DNA from: Salsuginibacillus halophilus
Lineage (GTDB): Bacteria > Bacillota > Bacilli > Bacillales > Marinococcaceae
NCBI RefSeq assembly: GCF_003014715.1
Contig: NZ_PYAV01000010.1
Location: 62,001 to 126,000, forward strand
Length of the DNA: 64,000 nucleotides
Reading direction: 5' to 3'
In this document: positions 17,373 through 25,164 of the stretch, one piece after another
How the letters are laid out: every line of letters starts with the position of its first letter
Position numbering within the stretch: position 1 is the stretch's first letter
Notes under the pieces: generated by a model
Database searches by the model: none
Told to the model about the DNA's origin: nothing
What the model saw: only the letters and a program-made list of their open reading frames with translations
Position numbers and translations under genes: made by a program

Positions 17373-18149
17373 TTGCGTAGTATAGAAACTTTGTTTGACT
17401 TAACGGGAAAAACAGCCATTGTGACAGGTGGAGGCCGAGGACTTGGCGCCCAAATTGCTGATGCACTTACCGATCAAGGAGCTAATATCGTGATTTGCTC
17501 ACGTAAACAAGAAGCGTGTGAAGCGGTAGCTGCGGAGTTCGCGAAAAAAGGCGTTCAAGCGGTCGGCATCGGTTGTGATGTGACGGATCCAAACGATGTG
17601 GAGCGGGTCATCACACAGACAATGGATACTTTCGGTTCGGTAGACATTCTCGTAAATAACAGCGGCACATCTTGGGGAGCTCCAGCAGAGGATATGCCGC
17701 TTGCGGCTTGGGAGAAAGTCATGGATGTGAATGTCAAAGGTACATTTTTAATGGCGCAAGCTGCCGGCCGGGTGATGATTGAACAAGGTTCCGGAAAAAT
17801 TATCAACGTTGCTTCTGTCGCCGGTTTAAGTGGTGCTGATCCACGCTTTCTCGATGCGATCGGCTACAATACGAGCAAAGGGGCCGTGATTAATTTCACG
17901 AAAGACCTTGCGGCAAAATGGGGGCGTTACAACATTCAAGTCAACGCGATCGCACCCGGATTTTTTCCGACGAAAATGTCAAAGGACGTACTAGATATGG
18001 GTGGTGAAATCATTAAAGATCGGACGCCGCTCGGCCGTTTTGGCGGAGAAGATGAATTAAAAGGAGCCGCCGCCTTTTTAGCTTCAGAGGCATCGAGTTA
18101 TGTTACAGGCGATGTTTTATCTGTAGACGGCGGAATGAGCGCGATGTAA
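17373..18149 (+). CDS. SDR family oxidoreductase
   Basis: 258 residues from TTG 17373 behind GAGGAGGG. Rossmann motif TGGGRGLG near residue 15, NNSG, the catalytic Ser in NVASVAG and YNTSKGA (Tyr and Lys of YxxxK). The end VTGDVLSVDGGMSAM is typical of FabG/BdhA-like 3-ketoacyl or hydroxyacyl reductases. Within this operon it probably oxidises or reduces a hydroxyacyl-CoA intermediate, matching the position of LvaD-like SDRs; substrate inferred from context only. Confidence 0.85.
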   Translation: MRSIETLFDLTGKTAIVTGGGRGLGAQIADALTDQGANIVICSRKQEACEAVAAEFAKKGVQAVGIGCDVTDPNDVERVITQTMDTFGSVDILVNNSGTSWGAPAEDMPLAAWEKVMDVNVKGTFLMAQAAGRVMIEQGSGKIINVASVAGLSGADPRFLDAIGYNTSKGAVINFTKDLAAKWGRYNIQVNAIAPGFFPTKMSKDVLDMGGEIIKDRTPLGRFGGEDELKGAAAFLASEASSYVTGDVLSVDGGMSAM

Positions 18150-18182
18150 AAAAGTGATAGCAGAAAACAGGAGGAAGTAACA

Positions 18183-18758
18183 TTGCAGCAGGAAATGATT
18201 GATATCAGTATTGATTTGTTTGAAAAACAAGGGTTTAAAGAAACGTCCATCCAGGATATCGTCAGCGCCCTCGGCGTCACAAAGGGTACGTTTTATTACT
18301 ATTTTTCAAGCAAAGAAACGCTTTTAATGGAGATCCACCGTAGTTATATCGATGAAATTCTTGAACAACAGCAGACGATTTTAAAAAATGAGGATGCAAC
18401 GGATGCAGAAAAGTTAAAAGCTTTGATTCATCAGCTGATTACAAGCATTGAGCCGAAAGGAGATAGTGCCCGCGTATTTTTTCGTGAGTTTCGTCATTTA
18501 AGTCGTGAGCATCTTGATGAAGTGTTGCCAAAGCGCGACCAAGTACGCCTTAATTTTGAGCAGGTCATTCGTGATGGGATGCAGCATGGTGTCTTCCGTC
18601 CTGAACTGAACCCGGTCATTGTGACCTTAGGTATCCTCGGTGCTTGTAACTGGACATATCAATGGTTTGATGCTGACGGCAGTACGAGCGCAGATGAAGT
18701 AGCCGCAATTTATGTGGATTACATGCTTCACGGCTTAAACAAAAACGAAGGAGGATGA
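18183..18758 (+). CDS. TetR/AcrR family transcriptional regulator
   Basis: 191 residues from TTG 18183. The N-terminal HTH reads TSIQDIVSALGVTKGTFYYYFSSKETLL, the standard TetR signature. The C-terminal half resembles TetR_C-type ligand domains of fatty-acid regulators such as FadR and KstR2. It lies inside the operon it probably represses; acyl-CoA is the expected inducer. Its stop overlaps the ribosome site of the next gene. Confidence 0.88.
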   Translation: MQQEMIDISIDLFEKQGFKETSIQDIVSALGVTKGTFYYYFSSKETLLMEIHRSYIDEILEQQQTILKNEDATDAEKLKALIHQLITSIEPKGDSARVFFREFRHLSREHLDEVLPKRDQVRLNFEQVIRDGMQHGVFRPELNPVIVTLGILGACNWTYQWFDADGSTSADEVAAIYVDYMLHGLNKNEGG

Positions 18759-18760
18759 TT

Positions 18761-19624
18761 ATGACAGCAGCAGTAAAACGTGTGACAGTCGTTGGTGCTG
18801 GGGCAATGGGACGGCAGATTGCGATGTTAAGTGCACTTGGTGGATTTGAAACGAAGCTGCATGATCTAGATGAAACGGTGCTTTCTCAGGCAGAACACGA
18901 ACTGCAGGGGCGCATGGCAGATTGGGAGAAAAAACAAAAGATTTCTGCGGAAGCGGTGGAAACAGCTTTCTCTCAGTTGACGTTGATGACAAGTTTAAAA
19001 GATGCAGTCGCTGATGCAGATGTTGTGATTGAGGCGGTCGTAGAAAAACTGGATGTGAAACAAAAAGTTTTTGAACAGCTGGATGCGTTTGCGCCGGCAG
19101 AAACGGTACTTGCAACGAACAGCTCGACGATTGTGAATTCAAAACTTGCAGAAGTAACCAACCGCCCGGCGCAGGTTTGCAACATGCACTTTTTCTATCC
19201 GCCGCTTGTGATGGACTGTGTTGAAGTTGTAAAAAGTGATGTAACCTCCGAAGAAACGGCTGCTAAAGCATTGGCTGTCTGTGATGCGATGAACCGCTCT
19301 GGGTTTTTACTGCATAAAGAAATTGAAGGTTTTGTCGCCAACCGGCTTTTGTTTGCTTTAACGAATGAGGCGATGGCGCTGTATGAAGGAGGATATGCTG
19401 ATTTTGAAGCCATTGACGCCATCACAAAAAAAGCGCTTAAACACCCCCTCGGCCCGTTTGAGTTAATGGACCTGTCCGGCATTGATGTCGGCTATTATGC
19501 ACAAACGGCTGTTTTTAATGAAACAGGACGACCGGAGGATGCCCCTTCACCTGTGCTGAAAGAAAAACTAGATCGCGGTGAGCTCGGGCGTAAAAGTGGA
19601 AAAGGTTTTTATACGTATAGTTAA
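18761..19624 (+). CDS. 3-hydroxyacyl-CoA dehydrogenase (Hbd-like)
   Basis: 287 residues. VVGAGAMGRQIA is the NAD-binding loop, HFFYPPLVMDCVEVV holds the catalytic His (HFFNPP in most relatives; here Asn is Tyr), and EGFVANRLLFALTNEA and HPLGPFELMDLSG follow. It is a stand-alone enzyme without a hydratase domain. ATG 18761 is preferred over ATG 18755 because AAGGAGG lies six bases before it. It oxidises (S)-3-hydroxyacyl-CoA in beta-oxidation-type pathways. Confidence 0.88.
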   Translation: MTAAVKRVTVVGAGAMGRQIAMLSALGGFETKLHDLDETVLSQAEHELQGRMADWEKKQKISAEAVETAFSQLTLMTSLKDAVADADVVIEAVVEKLDVKQKVFEQLDAFAPAETVLATNSSTIVNSKLAEVTNRPAQVCNMHFFYPPLVMDCVEVVKSDVTSEETAAKALAVCDAMNRSGFLLHKEIEGFVANRLLFALTNEAMALYEGGYADFEAIDAITKKALKHPLGPFELMDLSGIDVGYYAQTAVFNETGRPEDAPSPVLKEKLDRGELGRKSGKGFYTYS

Positions 19625-19636
19625 GGAGTGCTCAAA

Positions 19637-20041
19637 ATGACTTATGAAACGCAAGTAAAAGTTCGATTTTCAGATACAGATGCCTTAGGTCACATTAATA
19701 ACACAAGTTACTTTGCCTATTTAGAAGAAGCAAGAATTGATCTGCTGCAGCATCTTGGTTTTACAGCACCGGGTGCGCAAACCCAAAGAGATTTTCCTTT
19801 TATGGTGGCTTCAGCTTCATGTGATTTCAAAAACCAAGCTTATGCTGGGGAAATTCTTCATGTTTCAACCTCGCTAGAACGGATCGGCAATTCAAGCTTC
19901 ACGCTGCAGCACCATTTGACGCGAGATGACGGTACAGAAGTAGCTGTTGGTACAGCTGTTCTCGTTTATTTTGATTTTCAATCCGGAGGTACGTCGCCCT
20001 TGACTAAAGAGATGAAACAAACGCTTCAATCTTTGTCATAG
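19637..20041 (+). CDS. Acyl-CoA thioesterase (4HBT hotdog)
   Basis: 134 residues. VRFSDTDALGHINNTSYFAYLEEAR is the 4-hydroxybenzoyl-CoA thioesterase motif with the active-site Asp. AAGGAG lies about nine bases before ATG 19637. It hydrolyses acyl-CoA, probably to recover CoA or release an end product of the operon's pathway. Confidence 0.88.
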   Translation: MTYETQVKVRFSDTDALGHINNTSYFAYLEEARIDLLQHLGFTAPGAQTQRDFPFMVASASCDFKNQAYAGEILHVSTSLERIGNSSFTLQHHLTRDDGTEVAVGTAVLVYFDFQSGGTSPLTKEMKQTLQSLS

Positions 20042-20052
20042 GAGGTGAACAA

Positions 20053-21117
20053 ATGACAGCTTCACATGATACGTCCCGGGTTCGTCCGGGAGAGGAACTG
20101 CCGGAACAAGCCCTTAAAGCCTTTTTGCAAGCCAATTTTGACTTGCCGGATGAACCTCTTGAGATTCGTCAATTTTCTGCAGGCCACTCTAATTTAACGT
20201 ACGAAATTAGCGCAGGGTCATTTGAGGTGGTGCTCCGGCGGCCGCCGTTCGGCCCGGTTGCACCTAAAGCGCACGATATGGAAAGAGAATACGAGTTTCT
20301 CCGCCGATTGCATCCGGCCTATCCGCTAGCACCTGAACCGTATATTTTTTGTGAAGATGAAAACGTGATTGGCCGTCCGTTTTTTCTCATGGAGCGGCGT
20401 CGCGGCGTGGTTGTTGATACAGCGCTTCCGGAGAACGTTACTGAGCCGCAGAAAACAGCAGAACAAATGTCAGCCTCATTTGTACAGCGGCTAGTAGATT
20501 TGCACAAGGTTAGCCCTGAAGATTGTGGGCTGCTAGAAATGACAAAGCCTGACGGGTTTATGGAACGGCAGATTAACGGCTGGTTGAAGCGTTACAAAAA
20601 GGCAAAAACCGAGGAACATCATGAGGAAGAATTTGTGATGCAGTGGCTTATTGACCATTGTCCACTTGACGGAGCGGCGGCGGTGATTCATTACGATTAT
20701 AAATTAAATAATGCCATGTTTAATGAAAATTTAACTGAAATGACGGGATTGTTTGATTGGGAAATGGCAACTGTCGGCGACCCGCTAGCAGATATAGGAG
20801 CGCTTCTTAGTTACTGGGTGGAAGCTGATGACCCGGACTGGTTAAAGCAGGCCTTCGGTACGCCGCCGGTGACAGTGCAGCCGGGGTTTTATACCCGGCG
20901 GGAGCTGGTAGAAGCGTATGCACGAAAAAGCGGGCGCAATGTAGATGATCTTCATGTTTATGTCGCTTTTGGCTATTTTAAGCTGGCAGTGATTGCACAG
21001 CAGATTTATGCCCGGTACGTGGCTGGTCAAACGGATGACCAGAGGTTTAAGCATTTGAATCAAACTGTCGGGGCTTTGTTCAACCGGGCGGCAAGCGTTA
21101 TTCGCGAGGGCGTATAA
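20053..21117 (+). CDS. Phosphotransferase (APH fold), ACAD10/11 kinase-type
   Basis: 354 residues. An aminoglycoside phosphotransferase-like kinase with FSAGHSNLTYEI and VVLRRPPFG (nucleotide region), FFLMERRRG, VIHYDYKLNNAMF (catalytic HxDxxxxN) and FDWEMATVGDPLADIG (metal-binding). These are the hallmarks of the N-terminal kinase half of ACAD10/ACAD11 and of LvaA, which phosphorylates 4-hydroxyacyl-CoA. It is preceded by AGGAGGTG. Antibiotic resistance is not indicated. Confidence 0.85.
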   Translation: MTASHDTSRVRPGEELPEQALKAFLQANFDLPDEPLEIRQFSAGHSNLTYEISAGSFEVVLRRPPFGPVAPKAHDMEREYEFLRRLHPAYPLAPEPYIFCEDENVIGRPFFLMERRRGVVVDTALPENVTEPQKTAEQMSASFVQRLVDLHKVSPEDCGLLEMTKPDGFMERQINGWLKRYKKAKTEEHHEEEFVMQWLIDHCPLDGAAAVIHYDYKLNNAMFNENLTEMTGLFDWEMATVGDPLADIGALLSYWVEADDPDWLKQAFGTPPVTVQPGFYTRRELVEAYARKSGRNVDDLHVYVAFGYFKLAVIAQQIYARYVAGQTDDQRFKHLNQTVGALFNRAASVIREGV

Positions 21118-21118
21118 C

Positions 21119-21844
21119 ATGGCTGTGGTACATGTTATTTTTCAAAAAGAAGATGTCATACCGGAGCGACTTGCCGGAAAAGATGTCGTTGTGTTTGACG
21201 TACTGCTTGCGACAACAACGATTACTCGTTTAATTGAAGCAGGATCGCTTAACATTTATCCGGCGCAAAGTTTTCAAGCAGCAGAACAATGTTTTGAACA
21301 ATTAAATTCTTCATCCGCCATTCTTGCAGGTGAATGGGAGGGGGAGGCAGTTCAAGGGTACCAGCTGCCGCTGCCCACCCAGCTTGCCCCTTTGTCCACT
21401 GGAAAAGAAGTCGTCCTTGTAACAACGAATGGAACGGTGGCACTGCATAAGGCAGCGAAAGCGCACCGGACAGTGGCAGGCTGTTTGTTAAATGGACAGG
21501 CCCTTGCCGACTCATTCGTAAATTCAGATCGGGACCTTGTATTAATATGTGCAGGTTCAAGTGAAGCACCTGCACTTGAAGATACATTCGGTGCCGGTCG
21601 TCTTCTGGCACTGCTAAGTCAAGCTGGCGACAAGCGGAGCTGGACAGATGCTGCTGTAATGGCGTTCAGTGTTTATAAGCAGCATGATCCAAAGCGCTGC
21701 CTTGCTTCATCAATGGTAGGTCAAATGTTTCAAAAAGCCGGTCTCGCCGAGGAAACAAGCGCGGCGGCTTTATATGATACAACGCAAGTCATCCCTGAAC
21801 TACAAACAGACGGCCAATATTTAAAGATCGGAGGATGTGTATGA
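21119..21844 (+). CDS. ComB-like 2-phosphosulfolactate phosphatase family protein
   Basis: 241 residues. VVFDVLLATTTITRLIEAG, VLVTTNGTVALHKA and ICAGSSEAPALEDTFGAG correspond to the conserved metal and substrate regions of ComB. The family's known reaction, hydrolysis of 2-phosphosulfolactate in coenzyme M or sulfolactate synthesis, has no partner genes here (no comA). The gene starts one base after the kinase stop and overlaps the next gene, so it is translationally coupled into the acyl-CoA operon. A phosphatase role on a phosphorylated operon intermediate is inference. Confidence 0.75.
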   Translation: MAVVHVIFQKEDVIPERLAGKDVVVFDVLLATTTITRLIEAGSLNIYPAQSFQAAEQCFEQLNSSSAILAGEWEGEAVQGYQLPLPTQLAPLSTGKEVVLVTTNGTVALHKAAKAHRTVAGCLLNGQALADSFVNSDRDLVLICAGSSEAPALEDTFGAGRLLALLSQAGDKRSWTDAAVMAFSVYKQHDPKRCLASSMVGQMFQKAGLAEETSAAALYDTTQVIPELQTDGQYLKIGGCV

Positions 21845-23568
21845 TTCAAATGAAACAGCGCGGGGGCAGTTTTTTAATTGAACCGGCTGCACCTGAAGAT
21901 ACCGTAGTCCCTGATGAGCTCACAGATGAACAGCAGATGATCAAAAAAACGGCGCGTGCTTTTAGTGAAGAGCAAGTAGAGCCGGCCGGTGAAGCCATTG
22001 AAAATCAAGATTTCGACAAAGTGGTTTCGTTATTAAAGCAGGCGGGTGAGCTAGGCTTATTAGGTCATAGTGTACCTGAAGCTTATGGTGGGTTAGGTCT
22101 TGATAAAGTAAGTAAAGCGATTGTCGGTGAAGCTGTCGGTCGGACAGGCGCTTACGGGGTGGCTCATGCCAACCATACGTGTATTGCAACGCTTCCGATT
22201 ACGTATTACGGCACAGAAGCCCAGAAAGCATACTACTTGCCGAAACTGGCTGATGGGCGGATGGTTGGCGCATATTGTTTAACTGAACCTGATGCAGGCT
22301 CTGATGCGTTAGCTGCAAAAACAACTGCGGTATTGAATGGAGAAGAATCTCACTACATCTTAAACGGCGCTAAAATTTATATTACCAACGCCGCTTTTTC
22401 GGATACGTTTATTGTGTATGCCAAGGTGGACCAATCGCAATTCACAGCGTTTATTGTTGAAAAAGATACCCCTGGGCTTGTGATCGGCCCAGAAGAAAAG
22501 AAGATGGGGATTAAAGGTTCTTCCACATGTGAAGTACGGTTTGAAAACGCAGAAGTTCCCGTGGAAAACGTGCTTGGTGAAGTGGGTAGAGGGCACACCA
22601 TCGCATTTACGGTGTTAAACTTAGGCCGCTATAACCTTGGCGCCGCTTGTACAGGGGCTGCAGAGCATGCGCTCAACATTACGCTTACGCAAGTTAATGA
22701 ACGCAAGCAGTTTCGGCGGAAGCTTTCACAGTTTGCTGCAACAAAAGACCGGCTTCTCGGTATGGGTGTGCGTCTTTTCACTTCAGAAGCTGTGCAGTAC
22801 CGTACAGCAGGTTTAATGGAAGGAGCCCTCGGGGATGTGACTGAAGAAACTCCCCACCGCGAAATTGCAAGTAGAATGGGAGAGTTTGCGCTCGAGTGTG
22901 CTGCGGCAAAAGTCTACGGTTCAGAAGCATTCGACGACATCGTTGACGATGCCGTGCAGCTTCACGGCGGAGCCGGCTATATTCAAGAGTACCGGATTGA
23001 GCGGATGTATCGTGATGCTCGAATTAACCGTATTTTTGAAGGGACAAATGAAATTAACCGGCTCTTGTTAACGGGACAGTTTATGAAAAAGGCATTGAAA
23101 GGCGAACTCGCGTATGAACCTGCTGTTGCTGCAGCATTTCAACATTTACAAACACCGCTGAACGCTCCGCAGGCAGAAGACGCAATTGAGCGGATGCGGG
23201 CGTTATTTCTAGCTTTGGCTGAAGAAAGTCGAAAAGCCTACGGCGAATCTTTAGAAGAAGAGCAGCATTTGTTGATGCAGCTTGCCGAGCTTGCCATCGA
23301 ATTGTATGCAGCAGAGTCAGCGTGGATTCGTGGGATGAGGCAGGGCGAAAATTCCATGCAGGCGGCCCTTGCAGAGCTGTCTTTGGAAGAAGCAGGGCGT
23401 AAGGTACAGACGGTCGTTTCAAAGATCCTCCTCGCTTTCGATGACAGCGTCGATAAGTCATTTTACCGCGGGGCTGTTCCGTTGTTTGAGAGCAACCGAA
23501 CCTTAACAGACCGGCGAGACATTGTAGACCGGTGGAGCGATAAGCAGCGTTATGATTTCAATGGATAA
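21841..23568 (+). CDS. Acyl-CoA dehydrogenase, long FadE-like form
   Basis: 575 residues from ATG 21841 (GGAGG six bases upstream; stop of the previous gene overlaps). FAD/substrate motifs YCLTEPDAGSDA and KIYITNAAFSDTFIV, then LHGGAGYIQEYRIERMYRDARINRIFEGTNEI with the catalytic Glu. About 170 extra C-terminal residues form a helical domain, as in B. subtilis FadE (YusJ) and very-long-chain enzymes. It needs an ETF partner, not encoded here. Confidence 0.88.
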   Translation: MIQMKQRGGSFLIEPAAPEDTVVPDELTDEQQMIKKTARAFSEEQVEPAGEAIENQDFDKVVSLLKQAGELGLLGHSVPEAYGGLGLDKVSKAIVGEAVGRTGAYGVAHANHTCIATLPITYYGTEAQKAYYLPKLADGRMVGAYCLTEPDAGSDALAAKTTAVLNGEESHYILNGAKIYITNAAFSDTFIVYAKVDQSQFTAFIVEKDTPGLVIGPEEKKMGIKGSSTCEVRFENAEVPVENVLGEVGRGHTIAFTVLNLGRYNLGAACTGAAEHALNITLTQVNERKQFRRKLSQFAATKDRLLGMGVRLFTSEAVQYRTAGLMEGALGDVTEETPHREIASRMGEFALECAAAKVYGSEAFDDIVDDAVQLHGGAGYIQEYRIERMYRDARINRIFEGTNEINRLLLTGQFMKKALKGELAYEPAVAAAFQHLQTPLNAPQAEDAIERMRALFLALAEESRKAYGESLEEEQHLLMQLAELAIELYAAESAWIRGMRQGENSMQAALAELSLEEAGRKVQTVVSKILLAFDDSVDKSFYRGAVPLFESNRTLTDRRDIVDRWSDKQRYDFNG

Positions 23569-23580
23569 GGAGTGAAGGCA

Positions 23581-24555
23581 ATGAAAGCAGTGCAATTTAC
23601 AGAATACGGTGGACCAGAAGTATTAAAGGTGCAAGAATTTGATGCACCGGTACCGGAAGCAAAGCAGGTTGTGATTCAGATTGAAGCGATAGGTGTAAAT
23701 TATGCAGATACGATGCGCCGGGAAGGGCAGTATGTTGTTGACACACCGCTCCCGTTTATTCCGGGTGCGGAAGTCGCTGGTGTTGTAGAATCAACAGGCA
23801 GTGATGTTACACGGTTCAGTGCCGGAGACCGGGTGGTTGCGCTCGTTGGTGAGGGCGGTTATGCAGAGAAAGTTACTGTGGATGAGGCTGGATTAATTCC
23901 AGTTCCTGAAGGTGTAGACGCGGTTCACGCAGCTGCGATTCCATTGCAAGGGTTAAGTGCGTATCATATTTTAAAAACGATGGGACGCATCGCACCAGGT
24001 GAAACCGTGCTCGTGCATGCTGCAGCAGGCGGGGTCGGTTTGTTTGCTGTGCAGATGGCAAAGTTAATGGGTGCTGGTAAAGTCATTGGTACCGCCGGAT
24101 CAGAGGAAAAACGTGAGCTCGCTCGTTCTTTTGGAGCGGATGTGGTTATTGATTATACAAAAGACGGCTGGGCGGAAGAAGTAAAAGAAGCAGCCGGTAA
24201 AGGACGAGTAGACTTGGCGCTTGAAATGGCCGGCGGGTCAATCTTTCATGATACGTTAAGAACACTTGCGCCATTCGGCCGTCTCGTTATTTACGGTGTT
24301 GCAAGTGGCGAGCCTGCCGAGTTTTCCCCGATGTCGTTGATGGAGAAGAATAAGAGTGTCATCGGGTTTTTCCTGCCGCAGATTATGAGATATCCGGAGC
24401 TGCTGCAGAAGAGCTTGGAGGAAATGCTCGGCTGGATTCAAACCGGTGAGATCAAGCTTCATATTGGCGGTGTTTACGACTTACAAGAAGCCCCTGATGT
24501 GCACCGCAAACTAGAAGGGCGCGAAACCGCAGGGAAATTAATATTAACACCATAA
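23581..24555 (+). CDS. Quinone oxidoreductase-like (MDR) dehydrogenase
   Basis: 324 residues. MKAVQFTEYGGPEVLKVQEF opening, VNYADTMRREGQY and HAAAGGVGLFAVQMAKLMGA (NADPH loop) identify a zinc-free QOR/crotonyl-CoA reductase-like MDR protein. ATG 23581 follows AAGGAGTGAAGG. Last gene of the operon, 12 bases after the FadE-like gene. No convincing terminator follows; the degraded repeat C begins about 40 bases on. Confidence 0.85.
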   Translation: MKAVQFTEYGGPEVLKVQEFDAPVPEAKQVVIQIEAIGVNYADTMRREGQYVVDTPLPFIPGAEVAGVVESTGSDVTRFSAGDRVVALVGEGGYAEKVTVDEAGLIPVPEGVDAVHAAAIPLQGLSAYHILKTMGRIAPGETVLVHAAAGGVGLFAVQMAKLMGAGKVIGTAGSEEKRELARSFGADVVIDYTKDGWAEEVKEAAGKGRVDLALEMAGGSIFHDTLRTLAPFGRLVIYGVASGEPAEFSPMSLMEKNKSVIGFFLPQIMRYPELLQKSLEEMLGWIQTGEIKLHIGGVYDLQEAPDVHRKLEGRETAGKLILTP

Positions 24556-24594
24556 TGAAAGCCTCTGTCGAGAATCGACATCAGCCATCGTTCA

Positions 24595-25103
24595 TCTTAA
24601 AATTTGTCTAAACGCTGACTTTGCATTTCGGCGGACGCTTGCCTCGGGTACGGCCTCAACTTCCTCAGCAGAAAACCACTGCCTGCGGGATTTTCGGTTC
24701 GTACTGTTCCCGAAGGCGTCGCCGCCGATGCTTGTCAGCTTTGAGTTATTAGAACATAATGAAAAGTTGTAAGCTGGGTCAGTGAACCAAATGAAGATGT
24801 TATGAGGCAATAACATGGCTGTAAGACAGATGCTTTAAAGCGTGATTTCTTTCACGCACGAAATGTCCTAGGTTGTAATCATACATCATGATGTTTGAGT
24901 AGGAACTGTCTCAAAAGTTTTAAAATCTGTGATTCAAGAGTAAGGCACAGGAAATATACGAGACTCCTGCAGTAAATTGGGCAGCTGAAGCGTTGCCTGC
25001 GCCACAAGCATTAGCGTAGATCAACTCGATGTCGCCCATGTGTCCTTCGGGTGCAAGCGACCGCCGACAGCCCCCGCTTTTCTACAAATTTGTCTACCCG
25101 CTG
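24595..25103. repeat. Intergenic mobile-like repeat, copy C (degraded, two blocks)
   Basis: Fills the gap between convergent genes; no gene seen. Block 24595-24750 carries AATTTGTCTAAACGCTGAC and the GC-rich module (CGGCCTCAACTTCCT, CTGCCTGCGGGATTTTCGG, GGCGTCGCCGCCGATGCT) shared with copies A, B, E and F. Block 24900-25103 carries the TAGCGTAGATCAA...GATGTCGCCC segment shared with copy F and ends AATTTGTCTACCCGCTG, directly abutting a terminator. The central hairpin is missing. ACTGTCTCAAAAG at 24906 resembles an IS end, hinting at a second insertion. Confidence 0.7.
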
Positions 25104-25140
25104 AAACAAACCCAGCTTCAATGCGAAGCTGGGTTTGTTT
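25104..25140 (-). terminator. Terminator abutting repeat copy C
   Basis: Arms AAACAAACCCAGCTTC / GAAGCTGGGTTTGTTT. It serves the minus-strand gene ending at 25165; the element's CTG end is the immediately adjacent base. Confidence 0.85.
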
Positions 25141-25164
25141 TAAAATCTTATACGTATTCTCATT

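Noticed and set aside
20053-21117. Aminoglycoside resistance kinase
   Set aside because: The fold is APH-like, but the motifs and the operon context fit ACAD10/11-type kinases acting on acyl-CoA metabolites.
21249-23461. Long antisense frames (120 and 126 codons) in the acyl-CoA operon
   Set aside because: Shadows of the ComB-like and FadE-like genes; no start signals or recognisable domains.
24900-24930. Insertion sequence end (ACTGTCTCAAAAG)
   Set aside because: Only one short end-like sequence, no transposase and no partner end were found; retained only as a comment on repeat copy C.
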